Of a stretch of DNA of 35,197 nt, positions 7,784 through 15,339 are shown in pieces. The notes beneath the pieces were generated by a model. It had not been told where the DNA came from. It did not search any database and worked only from the letters and a program-made list of their open reading frames with translations. The position numbers and the translations under genes were made by a program. This DNA is from Bacillota bacterium (GTDB lineage: Bacteria; Bacillota_I; Bacilli_A; RFN20; CAG-288). Where the stretch lies: positions 1 to 35,197 of the forward strand of contig JAEWSP010000013.1 in the NCBI GenBank assembly GCA_023459795.1, in the 5' to 3' direction. Within the stretch, counting starts at the first letter, position 1. The number at the start of each line of letters is the position of its first letter.

Positions 7784-8599
7784 TTAGATCAAAGTCTCCC
7801 CTTCCTTATCGAACTTGGAGAGGAGGACGATGGCTCCCATGATAACCAGGATCACGACCAGGGAAAGCATGCTTCCCATGTTGTAGTTGAAAGACCGCTT
7901 GAAGAAGTTCTCGATGATGTTTCCGATCATGACGATCTTTCCCCCGCCGAGTCTTTCCGTGATTGCAAATCCGGTAGACGCCGGAAGGAAGACCATGATG
8001 ACTCCGCTCATGATGCCCTTGGAAGACATCGGAAGAGTCACCTTGAAGAAAGTACGGATCCTGGATACCCCAAGATCGTAGCTCGCCTCTACATAAGACT
8101 TATCCATCTTCTCAAGAACCGTATAGGTCGGAAGGATCATAAAGGGAAGGTACATCGTAACAGTAGCAAAGATTACGGCAAAGTCCGTTCCGATAAGATC
8201 GAAAGACAAACCGATGTTGTTGATAATGGAGACAGGATAGAAGATCTTCTCCCAGGCAATGATCCTAAGAAGCTGGTTGCTCCACATAGGAAGGATAAGG
8301 ACCATGATCAAAGCGAACTTGTTCTTCAGATGGGAAGTCGAAACGAAATAGGAGATCGGGTATCCGATTAGGATGCAGGCGATCGTTGCGATTCCGGCAA
8401 TCTTCAGGGAATTCCAGAAGGCATTCAGGTACGTCGTCTGGAAGAGGTTCTTCCAGTTGTCCAGGCTGAACTTGGCAGTCGAGAAATCCAGGGCATCGGA
8501 ATCCATGAAGGAAAGAACGAGCATGGCGATAAGCGGAATCACCACGAGGATCACGAGCCAGACGATATACGGAATGCTCAGATATTTAAACCGTTTCAT
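7784..8599 (-). CDS. potB: Polyamine ABC transporter permease PotB
   Basis: 271 residues, six helices beginning at about residue 10 (PYIVWLVILVVIPLIAMLVL). The EAA loop is at about 169-196 (YVEASYDLGVSRIRTFFKVT). It forms the membrane channel with PotC. The ATG at 8599 overlaps the potA stop by four bases (ATGA), a sign of translational coupling. Nothing unusual is seen in length or motifs. Confidence 0.9.
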   Translation of the reverse strand: MKRFKYLSIPYIVWLVILVVIPLIAMLVLSFMDSDALDFSTAKFSLDNWKNLFQTTYLNAFWNSLKIAGIATIACILIGYPISYFVSTSHLKNKFALIMVLILPMWSNQLLRIIAWEKIFYPVSIINNIGLSFDLIGTDFAVIFATVTMYLPFMILPTYTVLEKMDKSYVEASYDLGVSRIRTFFKVTLPMSSKGIMSGVIMVFLPASTGFAITERLGGGKIVMIGNIIENFFKRSFNYNMGSMLSLVVILVIMGAIVLLSKFDKEGETLI

Positions 8600-10368
8600 T
8601 TCCCTTCGTCCCGCATGAGGTGGATTTCATAGGAGTCGATCTTGAGGCCAAGCTTACCGCCTACGTTCACGTTCTTGTAGTCATGGACAAGGAGAACCGT
8701 ATCCTGGACCTTGACCCTCATCTCGAAATGGACACCCGTGAAGATGCTGGTCAGGACCGTACCGACCAGGTCTCCCTGTTCCGGCTTGTCGATCACCAGA
8801 TCGAAATCCTCAGGACGGACAAGGACCTGCACCTTCTCCCCCTTGCGGAAAGTCTCCACGTAGCACTCGAAAGTAGCCCCCAGGAAAGAAACGAGGTTCC
8901 GCTTCAGGTACTTTCCGACAATGATGTTGTCTCCTTCGTAGTTGGCAAGCAGGTATTCCTTCTTCTCATCCAGGGATTCGCAGTGGATATTCGCAGCATC
9001 GACGACTAAGCCAACCCTGTCTCCGACCTTATAGTGGTTGATGGTCTGGACATTGATAGTCTGGCCGTTGACATCGACTTCCAGGATATAAGCCTGGTTC
9101 TTGCGGCTTACGGTCTTGATCGTACCGGTAATGGTGGCATTATCCAAAGAAACGATATCGAAATCGTTCTTCTCGACGATGCAGAAGATCTTGTCTCCGT
9201 CCTTGAAGTCGCAGACATCGCACTCGAAATCATGGTTCAGGAAGGAGACATGGCTCTTTCCGAGGTATTCCCCGGGAAGGATGTTGGACTGTCCGATGAA
9301 CTCGGCAACGAACCGGTTCTTCGGGGCGTTGTAGATCCCCTGAGGCGTTCCGATCTGCTCGATCTTCCCGCCGTTCATGACGACGATCGTATCGGACATC
9401 GTCATAGCCTCTTCCTGGTCATGGGTGACAAAGATAAAGGTAATACCGAGAGTCTGCTGGATTTCCTTGAGCTCGTAACGCATCTGCTGCCTGAGCTTCA
9501 AATCCAGGGCGCTCAAAGGTTCGTCGAGAAGAAGGATCTGCGGCTTGTTGATGACGGCTCTTGCAATAGCGACACGCTGCTGCTGACCGCCGGAGAGTTC
9601 GGAGATATCCCTCTCTTCCAGTCCGGTAAGGTTGACCAGCTTGATAGCTTTCTGGACTTCCAGAGCCGTGATTTCCTTCCGGAACTTCCTCTCTTCCATC
9701 CTGGCTTCCATACGGAGGAAGACATCATTCTTAATCTGCTCCTTCTTTAGTTCTTTTAAGAGCCTAAAAAAAGAATACTTCTCCGGATCAAGAGCCGTTG
9801 CAACCTGGTTCTCCTGTAGGATTCTGGAAAAATATTCTTTGTACTTGCGGTTTTGCTTAAAAGCAGCCTTCAGGGCGTCGATAGCTATGTTTACCTTACT
9901 CTGCCCGTGGAGGAACTCCAAGGCACCCTTCTTGGCAGAGCGAGGGGTATTGTACTGCTCCATATGCTTCTCGGCATCCGCAATATAGTCCTCATCAAAA
10001 TGGTTCTCTTCAAGGAGATCGACAAGTCCGAGGTGGAAGACCTTGGAATGGGCGGAGTTCTCCAATCCGAAAGCAATGTTCTGGTCGACATCCAGCTTCG
10101 GGAAAAGAGCGTACTTCTGGAAGACGGTGTTCACCGGCCTGTTGTAGCTCGGCATATTGATGATGGATCTGCCGTTGATAAGGATATCCCCGGAATCCGG
10201 TTTGATAAAACCGCCCAGGATCCTAAGAGTTGTCGTCTTTCCGCATCCGGACGCCCCTAAAAGCGTAACGAATTCCTGCTCGTTGATGTTGAGATTCAGA
10301 TTTTCCAGCACTTTCTGCCCGCCGTAGCTTAAGCAGATGTTCCTCAGCTCGATAAGTTTTTTGGCCAT
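8596..10368 (-). CDS. potA: Polyamine ABC transporter ATPase PotA with large insertion and repeated C-terminal module
   Basis: 590 residues against about 380 for E. coli PotA. The ATPase motifs are intact: Walker A GASGCGKT (38-45), Q-loop at Gln84, LSGGQQQ (258-264), Walker B ILLLDEP (278-284) and H-loop His316. About 130 extra charged, mostly helical residues (about 103-232) lie between Q-loop and signature, in the helical subdomain. After the ATPase, the regulatory region holds two similar modules: NILPGEYLGKSHVSFL (362-377) with the following FECDVC, and NIIVGKYLKRNLVSFL (481-496) with FECYVE; each ends in a NDFDIV / EDFDLV strand and a second lobe. Enlarged PotA proteins also occur in Mycoplasma. 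It is first in potABCD and would power polyamine uptake. Confidence 0.9.
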   Translation of the reverse strand: MAKKLIELRNICLSYGGQKVLENLNLNINEQEFVTLLGASGCGKTTTLRILGGFIKPDSGDILINGRSIINMPSYNRPVNTVFQKYALFPKLDVDQNIAFGLENSAHSKVFHLGLVDLLEENHFDEDYIADAEKHMEQYNTPRSAKKGALEFLHGQSKVNIAIDALKAAFKQNRKYKEYFSRILQENQVATALDPEKYSFFRLLKELKKEQIKNDVFLRMEARMEERKFRKEITALEVQKAIKLVNLTGLEERDISELSGGQQQRVAIARAVINKPQILLLDEPLSALDLKLRQQMRYELKEIQQTLGITFIFVTHDQEEAMTMSDTIVVMNGGKIEQIGTPQGIYNAPKNRFVAEFIGQSNILPGEYLGKSHVSFLNHDFECDVCDFKDGDKIFCIVEKNDFDIVSLDNATITGTIKTVSRKNQAYILEVDVNGQTINVQTINHYKVGDRVGLVVDAANIHCESLDEKKEYLLANYEGDNIIVGKYLKRNLVSFLGATFECYVETFRKGEKVQVLVRPEDFDLVIDKPEQGDLVGTVLTSIFTGVHFEMRVKVQDTVLLVHDYKNVNVGGKLGLKIDSYEIHLMRDEGK

Positions 10369-10400
10369 GCCTGTGTGAACTCTTTTTTGAGACGGATATA

Positions 10401-10406
10401 ATTATA
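10401..10406 (-). promoter_or_regulatory. -10 box of the pot operon
   Basis: TATAAT on the minus strand, 33 bases before the potA ATG, giving a leader of about 25 bases. The -35 region is only T-rich. The ribosome site before potA is weak. Confidence 0.5.
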
Positions 10407-10458
10407 GGACTATGGAAGAAAAAGAAAAGGAAAATTTTTGTTATTTTATTCAGGCTGT

Positions 10459-10514
10459 CCATAAACGGCTTTCCCATCCGCTCCGAGAAAGAAAAAAGTT
10501 CTTTATGGAAGCCG
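10459..10514. other. Interleaved inverted repeats in the potA-folD intergenic region
   Basis: The 292-base gap between divergent potA and folD holds no credible gene. CCATAAA (10459-10465) and CGGCTT (10466-10471) are followed by their complements in the same order, TTTATGG (10502-10508) and AAGCCG (10509-10514). The order A-B-A'-B' with no joining bases makes the two helices mutually exclusive. A small CCCTG/CAGGG hairpin and T-rich stretches follow. Function unknown; chance is possible. Confidence 0.3.
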
Positions 10515-10627
10515 ACTTTTGCCCTTTCCCTGTTTCCAGGGTCCTCCCAAAAACTTTTTTTCTCCTCCATTGCCGTTCCCGGAAAGTGGTTTCTAGCCCT
10601 TTTGAAACTTTTTTGATTTTTTAAGGC

Positions 10628-10653
10628 TAGTCTCTTTCCGGCTATGGTAAATT
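10628..10653 (+). promoter_or_regulatory. Putative folD promoter region
   Basis: TAGTCTCTTTCCGG (10628-10641) is identical to the 14 bases before the ABC-F gene at 25482. It is followed by TATGGT and TAAATT (10648-10653), seven bases before the ATG. No Shine-Dalgarno precedes folD, so a leaderless start is possible. The -10 assignment is weak. Confidence 0.35.
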
Positions 10654-10660
10654 ATTAGGT

Positions 10661-11449
10661 ATGGAAATAAAGGAATATGTCGCAAAGAGAAAGGAAGAGC
10701 TGAAATCCTTCTTCGCCGGGAAGAAGGACGTGCCTTTCCTGACAATCGTTTCTGTCGGAGACGATCCGGCCAGTGCCGCCTACGTGAAAGGCAAGACGAA
10801 GGACCTTGCCGAAGTCGGATTCGGATATGAGCTTCTCCGCCTTCCTGCTACGGCCTCGGAAGAAGAAGTGTTATCCATCCTGAAGATAAAGGATGAGGAT
10901 CCCGCTGTCAGCGGCATCCTAGTCCAGCTGCCTCTCCCGAAGCAGATAAGGGAAAGTGCCATCAACAAGACTATCGTTCCGGAAAAAGACGTGGACGGCT
11001 TCACTCCTCTCTCCCCTTATGATTCCTGCACCCCCAAGGGAATCGTCATGTACCTTACCGCCATCGGCTTTCCTTTCCGGGGCAAGAATGCCATCGTCAT
11101 CGGAAGAAGCCAGATCGTCGGGAAGCCGATGGCGAAGCTTCTTCTTGCCAAGGACTGCAATGTCACCGTCCTCCACTCCAGGACAAGCCGACAGGATATG
11201 GAATTCTATCTGAAGCATGCCGACCTCGTCGTTGTCGCTGTCGGAAAGGAAGGGTTCCTGGATTCCTCCTATCCGATCAACGAGAATGCCGTTGTTGTCG
11301 ATGTCGGAATCAACAGGGGAAAAGACGGGCATCTCCACGGAGACTGCTGCCCCAACCTCAAGGTATCTCTCCAGACTCCGGTTCCAGGCGGTGTCGGGCT
11401 GCTTACAAGACTTGCGCTACTTGAAAATCTAAAGGAGACAAAAGAATGA
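10661..11449 (+). CDS. folD: Methylenetetrahydrofolate dehydrogenase / cyclohydrolase FolD
   Basis: 262 residues. The cytosolic enzyme interconverts 5,10-methylene-, 5,10-methenyl- and 10-formyl-tetrahydrofolate. Family motifs are in order: VGDDPASAAYVKGK (32-45, with Tyr41 and Lys45 at the catalytic Y-x3-K), GILVQLPLP (85-93), KDVDGF (109-114), the NADP-site GRSQIVGKPMA (148-158) and TPVPGGVGLLT near the C-terminus. It is about 20 residues shorter than usual at the N-terminus, where the LDGKAIA-type strand is missing; no upstream start is apparent. The stop overlaps the next gene by four bases (ATGA), coupling it to a ThyX-like protein and so to one-carbon metabolism. Confidence 0.93.
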   Translation: MEIKEYVAKRKEELKSFFAGKKDVPFLTIVSVGDDPASAAYVKGKTKDLAEVGFGYELLRLPATASEEEVLSILKIKDEDPAVSGILVQLPLPKQIRESAINKTIVPEKDVDGFTPLSPYDSCTPKGIVMYLTAIGFPFRGKNAIVIGRSQIVGKPMAKLLLAKDCNVTVLHSRTSRQDMEFYLKHADLVVVAVGKEGFLDSSYPINENAVVVDVGINRGKDGHLHGDCCPNLKVSLQTPVPGGVGLLTRLALLENLKETKE

Positions 11450-12054
11450 AATTCTCGGTAACCAATTCGTATGTTTACGGGCTTGAACGGGCAGTCAAGG
11501 CAAGCGGCAATCCGATGCGTACGAAGATCGATACGACGGATCCTATCGACAAGGACTATCTCCGTGCCGAAAAGCTCGGCGGATGCCGGAACGGACTCGG
11601 ACACGACAACTTCCTGAAAGGCATCACCGTGCAGCTGGATGTAGTTGCTCCTCTTTACTGGTGGAAGGAAGCCCAGCGGTACCATTGGTTTGATTTCGTC
11701 TCCAGCGAATCGACCATGCACTGCCTTGTCAAGTTCGATCCCCTGAGTCAGTGCGTCGAGGAGACGGATCCTGTAATCGTAAAGAGGATCAATGAGCTCC
11801 TTACGGAGTACAAGGCTATCCCGGCCGATGAGGAACATCGGGAAGAGCTGCTGAAGAAGTGGAGAATTCTTGTTGCCTCCCTTCCGGAAGGATTCTGCCT
11901 CGGAGCGACGATGGTGACGAACTACCAGCAGCTGAAGACGATGTATATCCAGAGGCAGAACCACCGCCTCACGGAGTGGCATGTCTTCTGCGACTGGTGC
12001 CGTTCCCTTCCCCGCTTCCTGGAGCTTACCGGAGCGGACAAGGTCTCCTTATAG
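11446..12054 (+). CDS. ThyX-like protein of unknown activity
   Basis: 202 residues. It is not clearly a known enzyme but resembles the flavin-dependent thymidylate synthase fold. LYWWKEAQRYHWFDFVSSES (66-85 region) recalls the ThyX substrate-site segment, and TNYQQLKTMYIQRQNHRLTE recalls its C-terminal helix, where ThyX has N-L-R...R...AQ-E-R. The canonical RHR signature is absent, so thymidylate synthase activity is not assured. Four-base overlap with folD suggests a folate or nucleotide role. Similar proteins are found in Firmicutes and their phages as hypothetical proteins. The family link is from recollection and pattern only; a hydroxymethylase or a non-catalytic paralogue is possible. 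Confidence 0.55.
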   Translation: MKFSVTNSYVYGLERAVKASGNPMRTKIDTTDPIDKDYLRAEKLGGCRNGLGHDNFLKGITVQLDVVAPLYWWKEAQRYHWFDFVSSESTMHCLVKFDPLSQCVEETDPVIVKRINELLTEYKAIPADEEHREELLKKWRILVASLPEGFCLGATMVTNYQQLKTMYIQRQNHRLTEWHVFCDWCRSLPRFLELTGADKVSL

Positions 12055-12075
12055 AAGCATCGGTTCTGAAATTTG

Positions 12076-12115
12076 CCGGCCGGAGAGCTGTTTCCCCGGC
12101 CGGTTTTCTTTTTCT
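12076..12115 (+). terminator. Intrinsic terminator after the folD unit
   Basis: The stem CCGGCCGG (12076-12083 with 12096-12103), 12-base loop, is followed by TTTTCTTTTT. It begins 22 bases after the stop. Confidence 0.8.
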
Positions 12116-12137
12116 TCCGGAAGATTCCCTTTCGTAA

Positions 12138-12143
12138 TAGAAT
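12138..12143 (+). promoter_or_regulatory. -10 box for a leaderless XRE gene
   Basis: TAGAAT ends six bases before the ATG at 12150. No Shine-Dalgarno precedes the start, so the mRNA would begin at the AUG or within a base or two. Confidence 0.5.
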
Positions 12144-12149
12144 AAGCGT

Positions 12150-12794
12150 ATGGATAAATACAAGTTCGGGAACTTTATCACTTCCCTCAGGAAGGAAAAG
12201 AGCATCTCCCAGGGGCAGCTCGGGCTGCTTCTCGGAGTCACGAACAAAGCCATCTCCAAATGGGAGAACGGAAACAACCAGCCGGAAGTGGAGATGCTTT
12301 ACAGGCTTTCGGAAGTCCTCGGGGTAAGCGTTGACGAACTCGTCCACGGAGAAAGAGAAAACAAAGGAAAGCAGGAAGCAAAGGCGGAAGAGGAGAACAA
12401 GCTCCTCCACCGGAGAATCGAACAGGCAGAAAGAACCAAGGCTCAGGAAGATAGGAAGTATTTCTTTGTTGTCGTTTACCTTCTTTCCGTAGTTAGCATC
12501 TTCTTTTTGCTTGTTTATGTGTCTATGTATCCGTTCCGGAATCTATCCCCTGATCCGATAGGCAATGTATTCCTTGGGCTTCTTACGTATTTCCTGGCTC
12601 CTGCTTTGGTTCTTGCTTCCACCGTAACCGGGCTGAGGCTCCTTTCTTTTACAATCCACAGTACGAATCCGGTCATCTCCATCGTCCTCCTTGCGTTCTT
12701 TCCGGTTTCCATACCTCTTTATCTAGTCCTCGGGTTCATCTTCCTGATTCCAACGCTCCACAAAGCCGGCAAGAGCGGATTCAACGGGAAGTAA
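12150..12794 (+). CDS. XRE-family regulator with C-terminal membrane domain
   Basis: 214 residues. Residues 5-65 are a Cro/CI-type helix-turn-helix (FITSLRKEKSISQGQLGLLL, then VTNKAISKWENGNNQPEVEM). A charged linker follows (70-105), then at least four hydrophobic segments (near 110-132, 142-160, 165-185, 188-205). Such HTH-membrane proteins bind DNA at the cytoplasmic face and are thought to respond to envelope or transporter signals. The ABC transporter genes 320 bases downstream are likely neighbours in function. The reading frame continues past the TAA at 12792-12794 for 70 more sense codons with two further helices, so this version may be a truncation of a longer protein. Confidence 0.75.
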   Translation: MDKYKFGNFITSLRKEKSISQGQLGLLLGVTNKAISKWENGNNQPEVEMLYRLSEVLGVSVDELVHGERENKGKQEAKAEEENKLLHRRIEQAERTKAQEDRKYFFVVVYLLSVVSIFFLLVYVSMYPFRNLSPDPIGNVFLGLLTYFLAPALVLASTVTGLRLLSFTIHSTNPVISIVLLAFFPVSIPLYLVLGFIFLIPTLHKAGKSGFNGK

Positions 12795-13007
12795 TTCAGC
12801 AGGAAAAACGGGAAGAAGACCTTTCTTCTTTATCTCCTCTCTTTAGGAATCATCTTCCTCCTCTCCTCTATCTGCATTGTCATCGAATTCCATGCTTATG
12901 TGAAGCCTATCGATTTTTCCTTCTTCTTTATTCCGATCCTCTTCCTTTTGATTGCAACAGACACCATTGTGTTTTCTGTGTTTGCTTCCAAAAAGAACCT
13001 TTTCTAG
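12795..13007 (+). pseudogene. In-frame continuation of the XRE membrane gene beyond a TAA
   Basis: Directly after the TAA, in the same frame, 70 codons remain open to the TAG at 13005-13007. They encode two convincing membrane helices (FLLYLLSLGIIFLLSSICIV and FSFFFIPILFLLIATDTIVF) and a basic tail (ASKKNLF). It has no start codon of its own. The simplest reading is a nonsense mutation that cut the last third off the regulator's membrane domain. Stop-codon readthrough or an assembly error are alternatives. Confidence 0.5.
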
Positions 13008-13062
13008 TCGATTTTAGCTAGAATCCGATAAGTTCTAGCCATAATCGATACTTTCTCAGTTT

Positions 13063-13112
13063 TCCTTCTTGCGAGGGGAAACCTTTTTTCTATCCTTTTT
13101 TGCGAGGTAAAC
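13063..13112 (+). repeat. Two imperfect direct repeats upstream of the ABC transporter
   Basis: TCCTTCTTGCGAGGGGAAAC (13063-13082) and TCCTTTTTTGCGAGGTAAAC (13093-13112). The GCGAGG cores are 31 bases apart, about three helical turns. The second copy carries the ribosome site of the gene at 13117. Just upstream, CTAGAATCCGATA and CTAGCCATAATCGATA (13018-13050) are another imperfect pair. These could be operators for the XRE regulator. Confidence 0.35.
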
Positions 13113-13116
13113 GAAA

Positions 13117-13875
13117 ATGGAAAACACAGCTGCGAAAAAAGCATTGGAGATTACGGACCTGAGAAAGGATTACGGGAAGCAAGAGTCCCTTACCCATGCG
13201 CTAAGAGGAATCACGATGAGCATGGAGGAAGGAGAGTTCCTGGCCGTCATGGGGCCAGGAAGCGGCAAGTCCACTCTCCTGAACCTGATTGCAACGATCG
13301 ACAGGAAGACTTCCGGAAAGATCTATATCGGCGGAGAGGACCTGGACAGGGTCAAAGAGAAGGACCTGGCAAGGTTCAGAAGGGAGAAGCTAGGATTCAT
13401 CTTCCAGGACTTCGGGCTCCTGGATACCCTTACGGCCTACGACAACATCGCTCTTCCTCTCTCCATCAACCACGTCGATCCTGCCTGTATAGGAGAGAAG
13501 GTAGTAGGTACGGCAACGCTTCTTGGAATCGGGAAGCTTCTCCATAAATACCCTTATGAGCTATCCGGAGGCGAGAAGTCGAGGGTAAGCTCAGCCCGTG
13601 CACTTGCTTCTTCCCCGAGCCTGGTCCTGGCTGATGAACCGACAGGCGCCTTGGACACGAAGTCCAGCCATGCACTTCTGGAAAGCCTTGCGGATATCCA
13701 CAAGAGGGAGAAGGCAACCATCCTCATGGTCACCCACGATCCTTTTGCTGCCTCCTATGCCTCGAGGGTCCTCTTCCTGGAGGACGGAAGGATGCAGAAG
13801 GAAATCGTCCGGGAAGGGGAAAGAGTGCCCTTCTTTGACGAGATCATGTCCTTCTCGGGAAGAAGAGGAGAATAG
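13117..13875 (+). CDS. BceA/MacB-type ABC transporter ATPase with shortened P-loop
   Basis: 252 residues, the length and layout of peptide-resistance (BceA) or LolD/MacB-type ATPases. Q-loop FIFQDFGLLD (Gln97), signature LSGGEKSRV (149-157), Walker B LVLADEPTGALD (169-180) and H-loop MVTHDP (His207) are present. The Walker A loop is abnormal: it reads MGPGSGKST where the family has GPSGSGKST, so one residue is missing between the glycines (in-frame loss of one codon near 13255). The usual G-x4-GK[ST] spacing becomes G-x3. The signature tail SRVSSARAL also departs from the usual QQRVAIARA. ATP binding may be impaired. The start follows a GCGAGG site; the permease gene begins one base after its stop. 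Confidence 0.82.
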   Translation: MENTAAKKALEITDLRKDYGKQESLTHALRGITMSMEEGEFLAVMGPGSGKSTLLNLIATIDRKTSGKIYIGGEDLDRVKEKDLARFRREKLGFIFQDFGLLDTLTAYDNIALPLSINHVDPACIGEKVVGTATLLGIGKLLHKYPYELSGGEKSRVSSARALASSPSLVLADEPTGALDTKSSHALLESLADIHKREKATILMVTHDPFAASYASRVLFLEDGRMQKEIVREGERVPFFDEIMSFSGRRGE

Positions 13876-13876
13876 G

Positions 13877-15232
13877 ATGCTACTCAAACTTCCTTTCAGG
13901 GAGGCCAGGAAAAGCCTCTCCTCCTACGGGGTCTATTCCTTCTCCCTGACCCTTGCCATTGCCATCTTCTGCTCCTTCTCTTCCGTATACAGGCAGATAA
14001 ACGACCTTATCGGAACAACCATCCAGGAAAACAGTATTGCTGCCCTGGAACCTCTCCGGTATACGCTGATCCTTGCCGATGTCTTCGTCGGCCTGATGTT
14101 TGCTTTCCTTGTCGTCTATGCCTCTACCTTCTTCTACAGAAAGAAGAAGAAGGATCTTTCCCTGCTTCTGATGATGGGGCTAGGAAGAGGAAAGGCTTCC
14201 CTCCTCCTGATCCTGCAGAACCTCTTTGTCAGTCTACTGTCGTTCGGCTGCGGAATCGGACTGGGAATCGGTTTCTCCCAGGCACTAGGCGCCATATCCT
14301 GCAACCTGTTCGGCTCTAACCTCTCCTCTTTCCGTTTCTACTTCTCCCCGGAAGGGCTGGTCCTCACTTCCTGCTTCTTCGTCGCCCTCTTTATCCTGGT
14401 ATCTTTCTTTACTTGTCTATCCGTAAGAAGGACAAGCCTCAAGGATCTCTACACAGGTTCCTTCACGGAAGAGAAGAGAAAGAAGCCGAAGAGCCGGAAA
14501 GTGCTTCTTGCCATGCTCTACATCTCTTTGCTTCTCTATGTGGTCGGCTGTTCCCTGATGGCGATTGCCTTTACGGAGACCTGTGTTCTTGTCTTTGTCA
14601 TCGGATGCCTCAGCGGATTCCTCTTCTTTGCAAGCTACAGTTCTTTGTCCTACGGCAAGGCCGACAAGAAGAAGAACTACTACAAAGGCCTGAATCCATT
14701 CCTCTACAAGGAGTTCTACTCCCGGGTAGGCAGCGCTTCCTTGACCCTTGCCTTCATCTCCCTCTCGATCATCCTGACCTTTGTCCTTATGGCACTCGGG
14801 CTTGGCATGGAGATGGACGGAAAGAGGACGGACAACACCTACCTCCCGTTTGCCTTTGTCGGAATCTATATGGGAACAAGCTTCCTTATCACAAGCTGTG
14901 CCATCCTGGGAATGAGGCAGCTTTCCTCATCGACCGAAAGCCGTTCCCGTTATCTATTCCTCTCCAAGCTTGGTGCCAGCCGGAAAGACATCCTTGCTGC
15001 CGCCACCAAGGAAAGCGCACTTTACTACATCGTTCCCCTGCTGTTTGCCTTCATCCCATCCCTCACGGCATCGCTTGGTGCTATAAGGCAGGGGAAGCAG
15101 TACCTTGGCCTGGATATGACTGCAGGAATCCTGATTTCCTTAGCTATCATCCTCGCTATCTATCTTCTTTACTTTGTATTCATCCTCTTCCGGGTAAGAA
15201 GAATTGTCGACCCCGAAAGAAAAGAAGGATAA
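13877..15232 (+). CDS. BceB-like ABC permease without the extracellular domain
   Basis: 451 residues from the ATG at 13877, one base after the ATPase stop and with AGGAGAATAGG just upstream. About ten hydrophobic segments are seen. The N-terminus (LKLPFREARKSLSSYGVYSF) and the basic loop after helix 2 (FYRKKKKDLSLLLMMGLGRG) are typical of FtsX/BceB permeases. BceB proteins usually carry about 200 extracellular residues between helices 7 and 8 that sense bacitracin-type peptides. Here that loop is only about ten residues (EMDGKRTDNTY). It should form a transporter with the upstream ATPase. No BceRS two-component system is nearby; the membrane XRE protein may replace it. Confidence 0.8.
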   Translation: MLLKLPFREARKSLSSYGVYSFSLTLAIAIFCSFSSVYRQINDLIGTTIQENSIAALEPLRYTLILADVFVGLMFAFLVVYASTFFYRKKKKDLSLLLMMGLGRGKASLLLILQNLFVSLLSFGCGIGLGIGFSQALGAISCNLFGSNLSSFRFYFSPEGLVLTSCFFVALFILVSFFTCLSVRRTSLKDLYTGSFTEEKRKKPKSRKVLLAMLYISLLLYVVGCSLMAIAFTETCVLVFVIGCLSGFLFFASYSSLSYGKADKKKNYYKGLNPFLYKEFYSRVGSASLTLAFISLSIILTFVLMALGLGMEMDGKRTDNTYLPFAFVGIYMGTSFLITSCAILGMRQLSSSTESRSRYLFLSKLGASRKDILAAATKESALYYIVPLLFAFIPSLTASLGAIRQGKQYLGLDMTAGILISLAIILAIYLLYFVFILFRVRRIVDPERKEG

Positions 15233-15235
15233 AAG

Positions 15236-15264
15236 AATAAGCCGGCAAAACTAACCGGCTTATT
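15236..15264 (+). terminator. Hairpin after the permease gene
   Basis: AATAAGCCGG (15236-15245) pairs with CCGGCTTATT (15255-15264) just after the stop. There is no immediate T-run (CCATCCTGC, then seven T), so it is a weaker terminator candidate, backed up by the next hairpin. Confidence 0.5.
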
Positions 15265-15292
15265 CCATCCTGCTTTTTTTCATCTTCCTCCC

Positions 15293-15328
15293 ATAAAAAA
15301 ACCTTGGCTCGCGCCAAGGCTTCTTTTT
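15293..15328. terminator. Bidirectional terminator between permease and pckA
   Basis: CCTTGGC (15302-15308) pairs with GCCAAGG (15313-15319), loop TCGC. A run of six A precedes it (T-run on minus, after pckA) and CTTCTTTTTCTT follows on plus. Confidence 0.85.
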
Positions 15329-15339
15329 CTTGTAGGAGA

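Noticed and set aside
10412..10624. 70-codon plus-strand ORF in the potA-folD gap
   Set aside because: No ribosome site, no recognisable features; it overlaps the pot promoter and the interleaved repeats.
13598..13876. N-terminal extension of the permease frame inside the ATPase gene
   Set aside because: It overlaps the conserved end of the ATPase in another frame, has no membrane or family features, and a good start exists at 13877.
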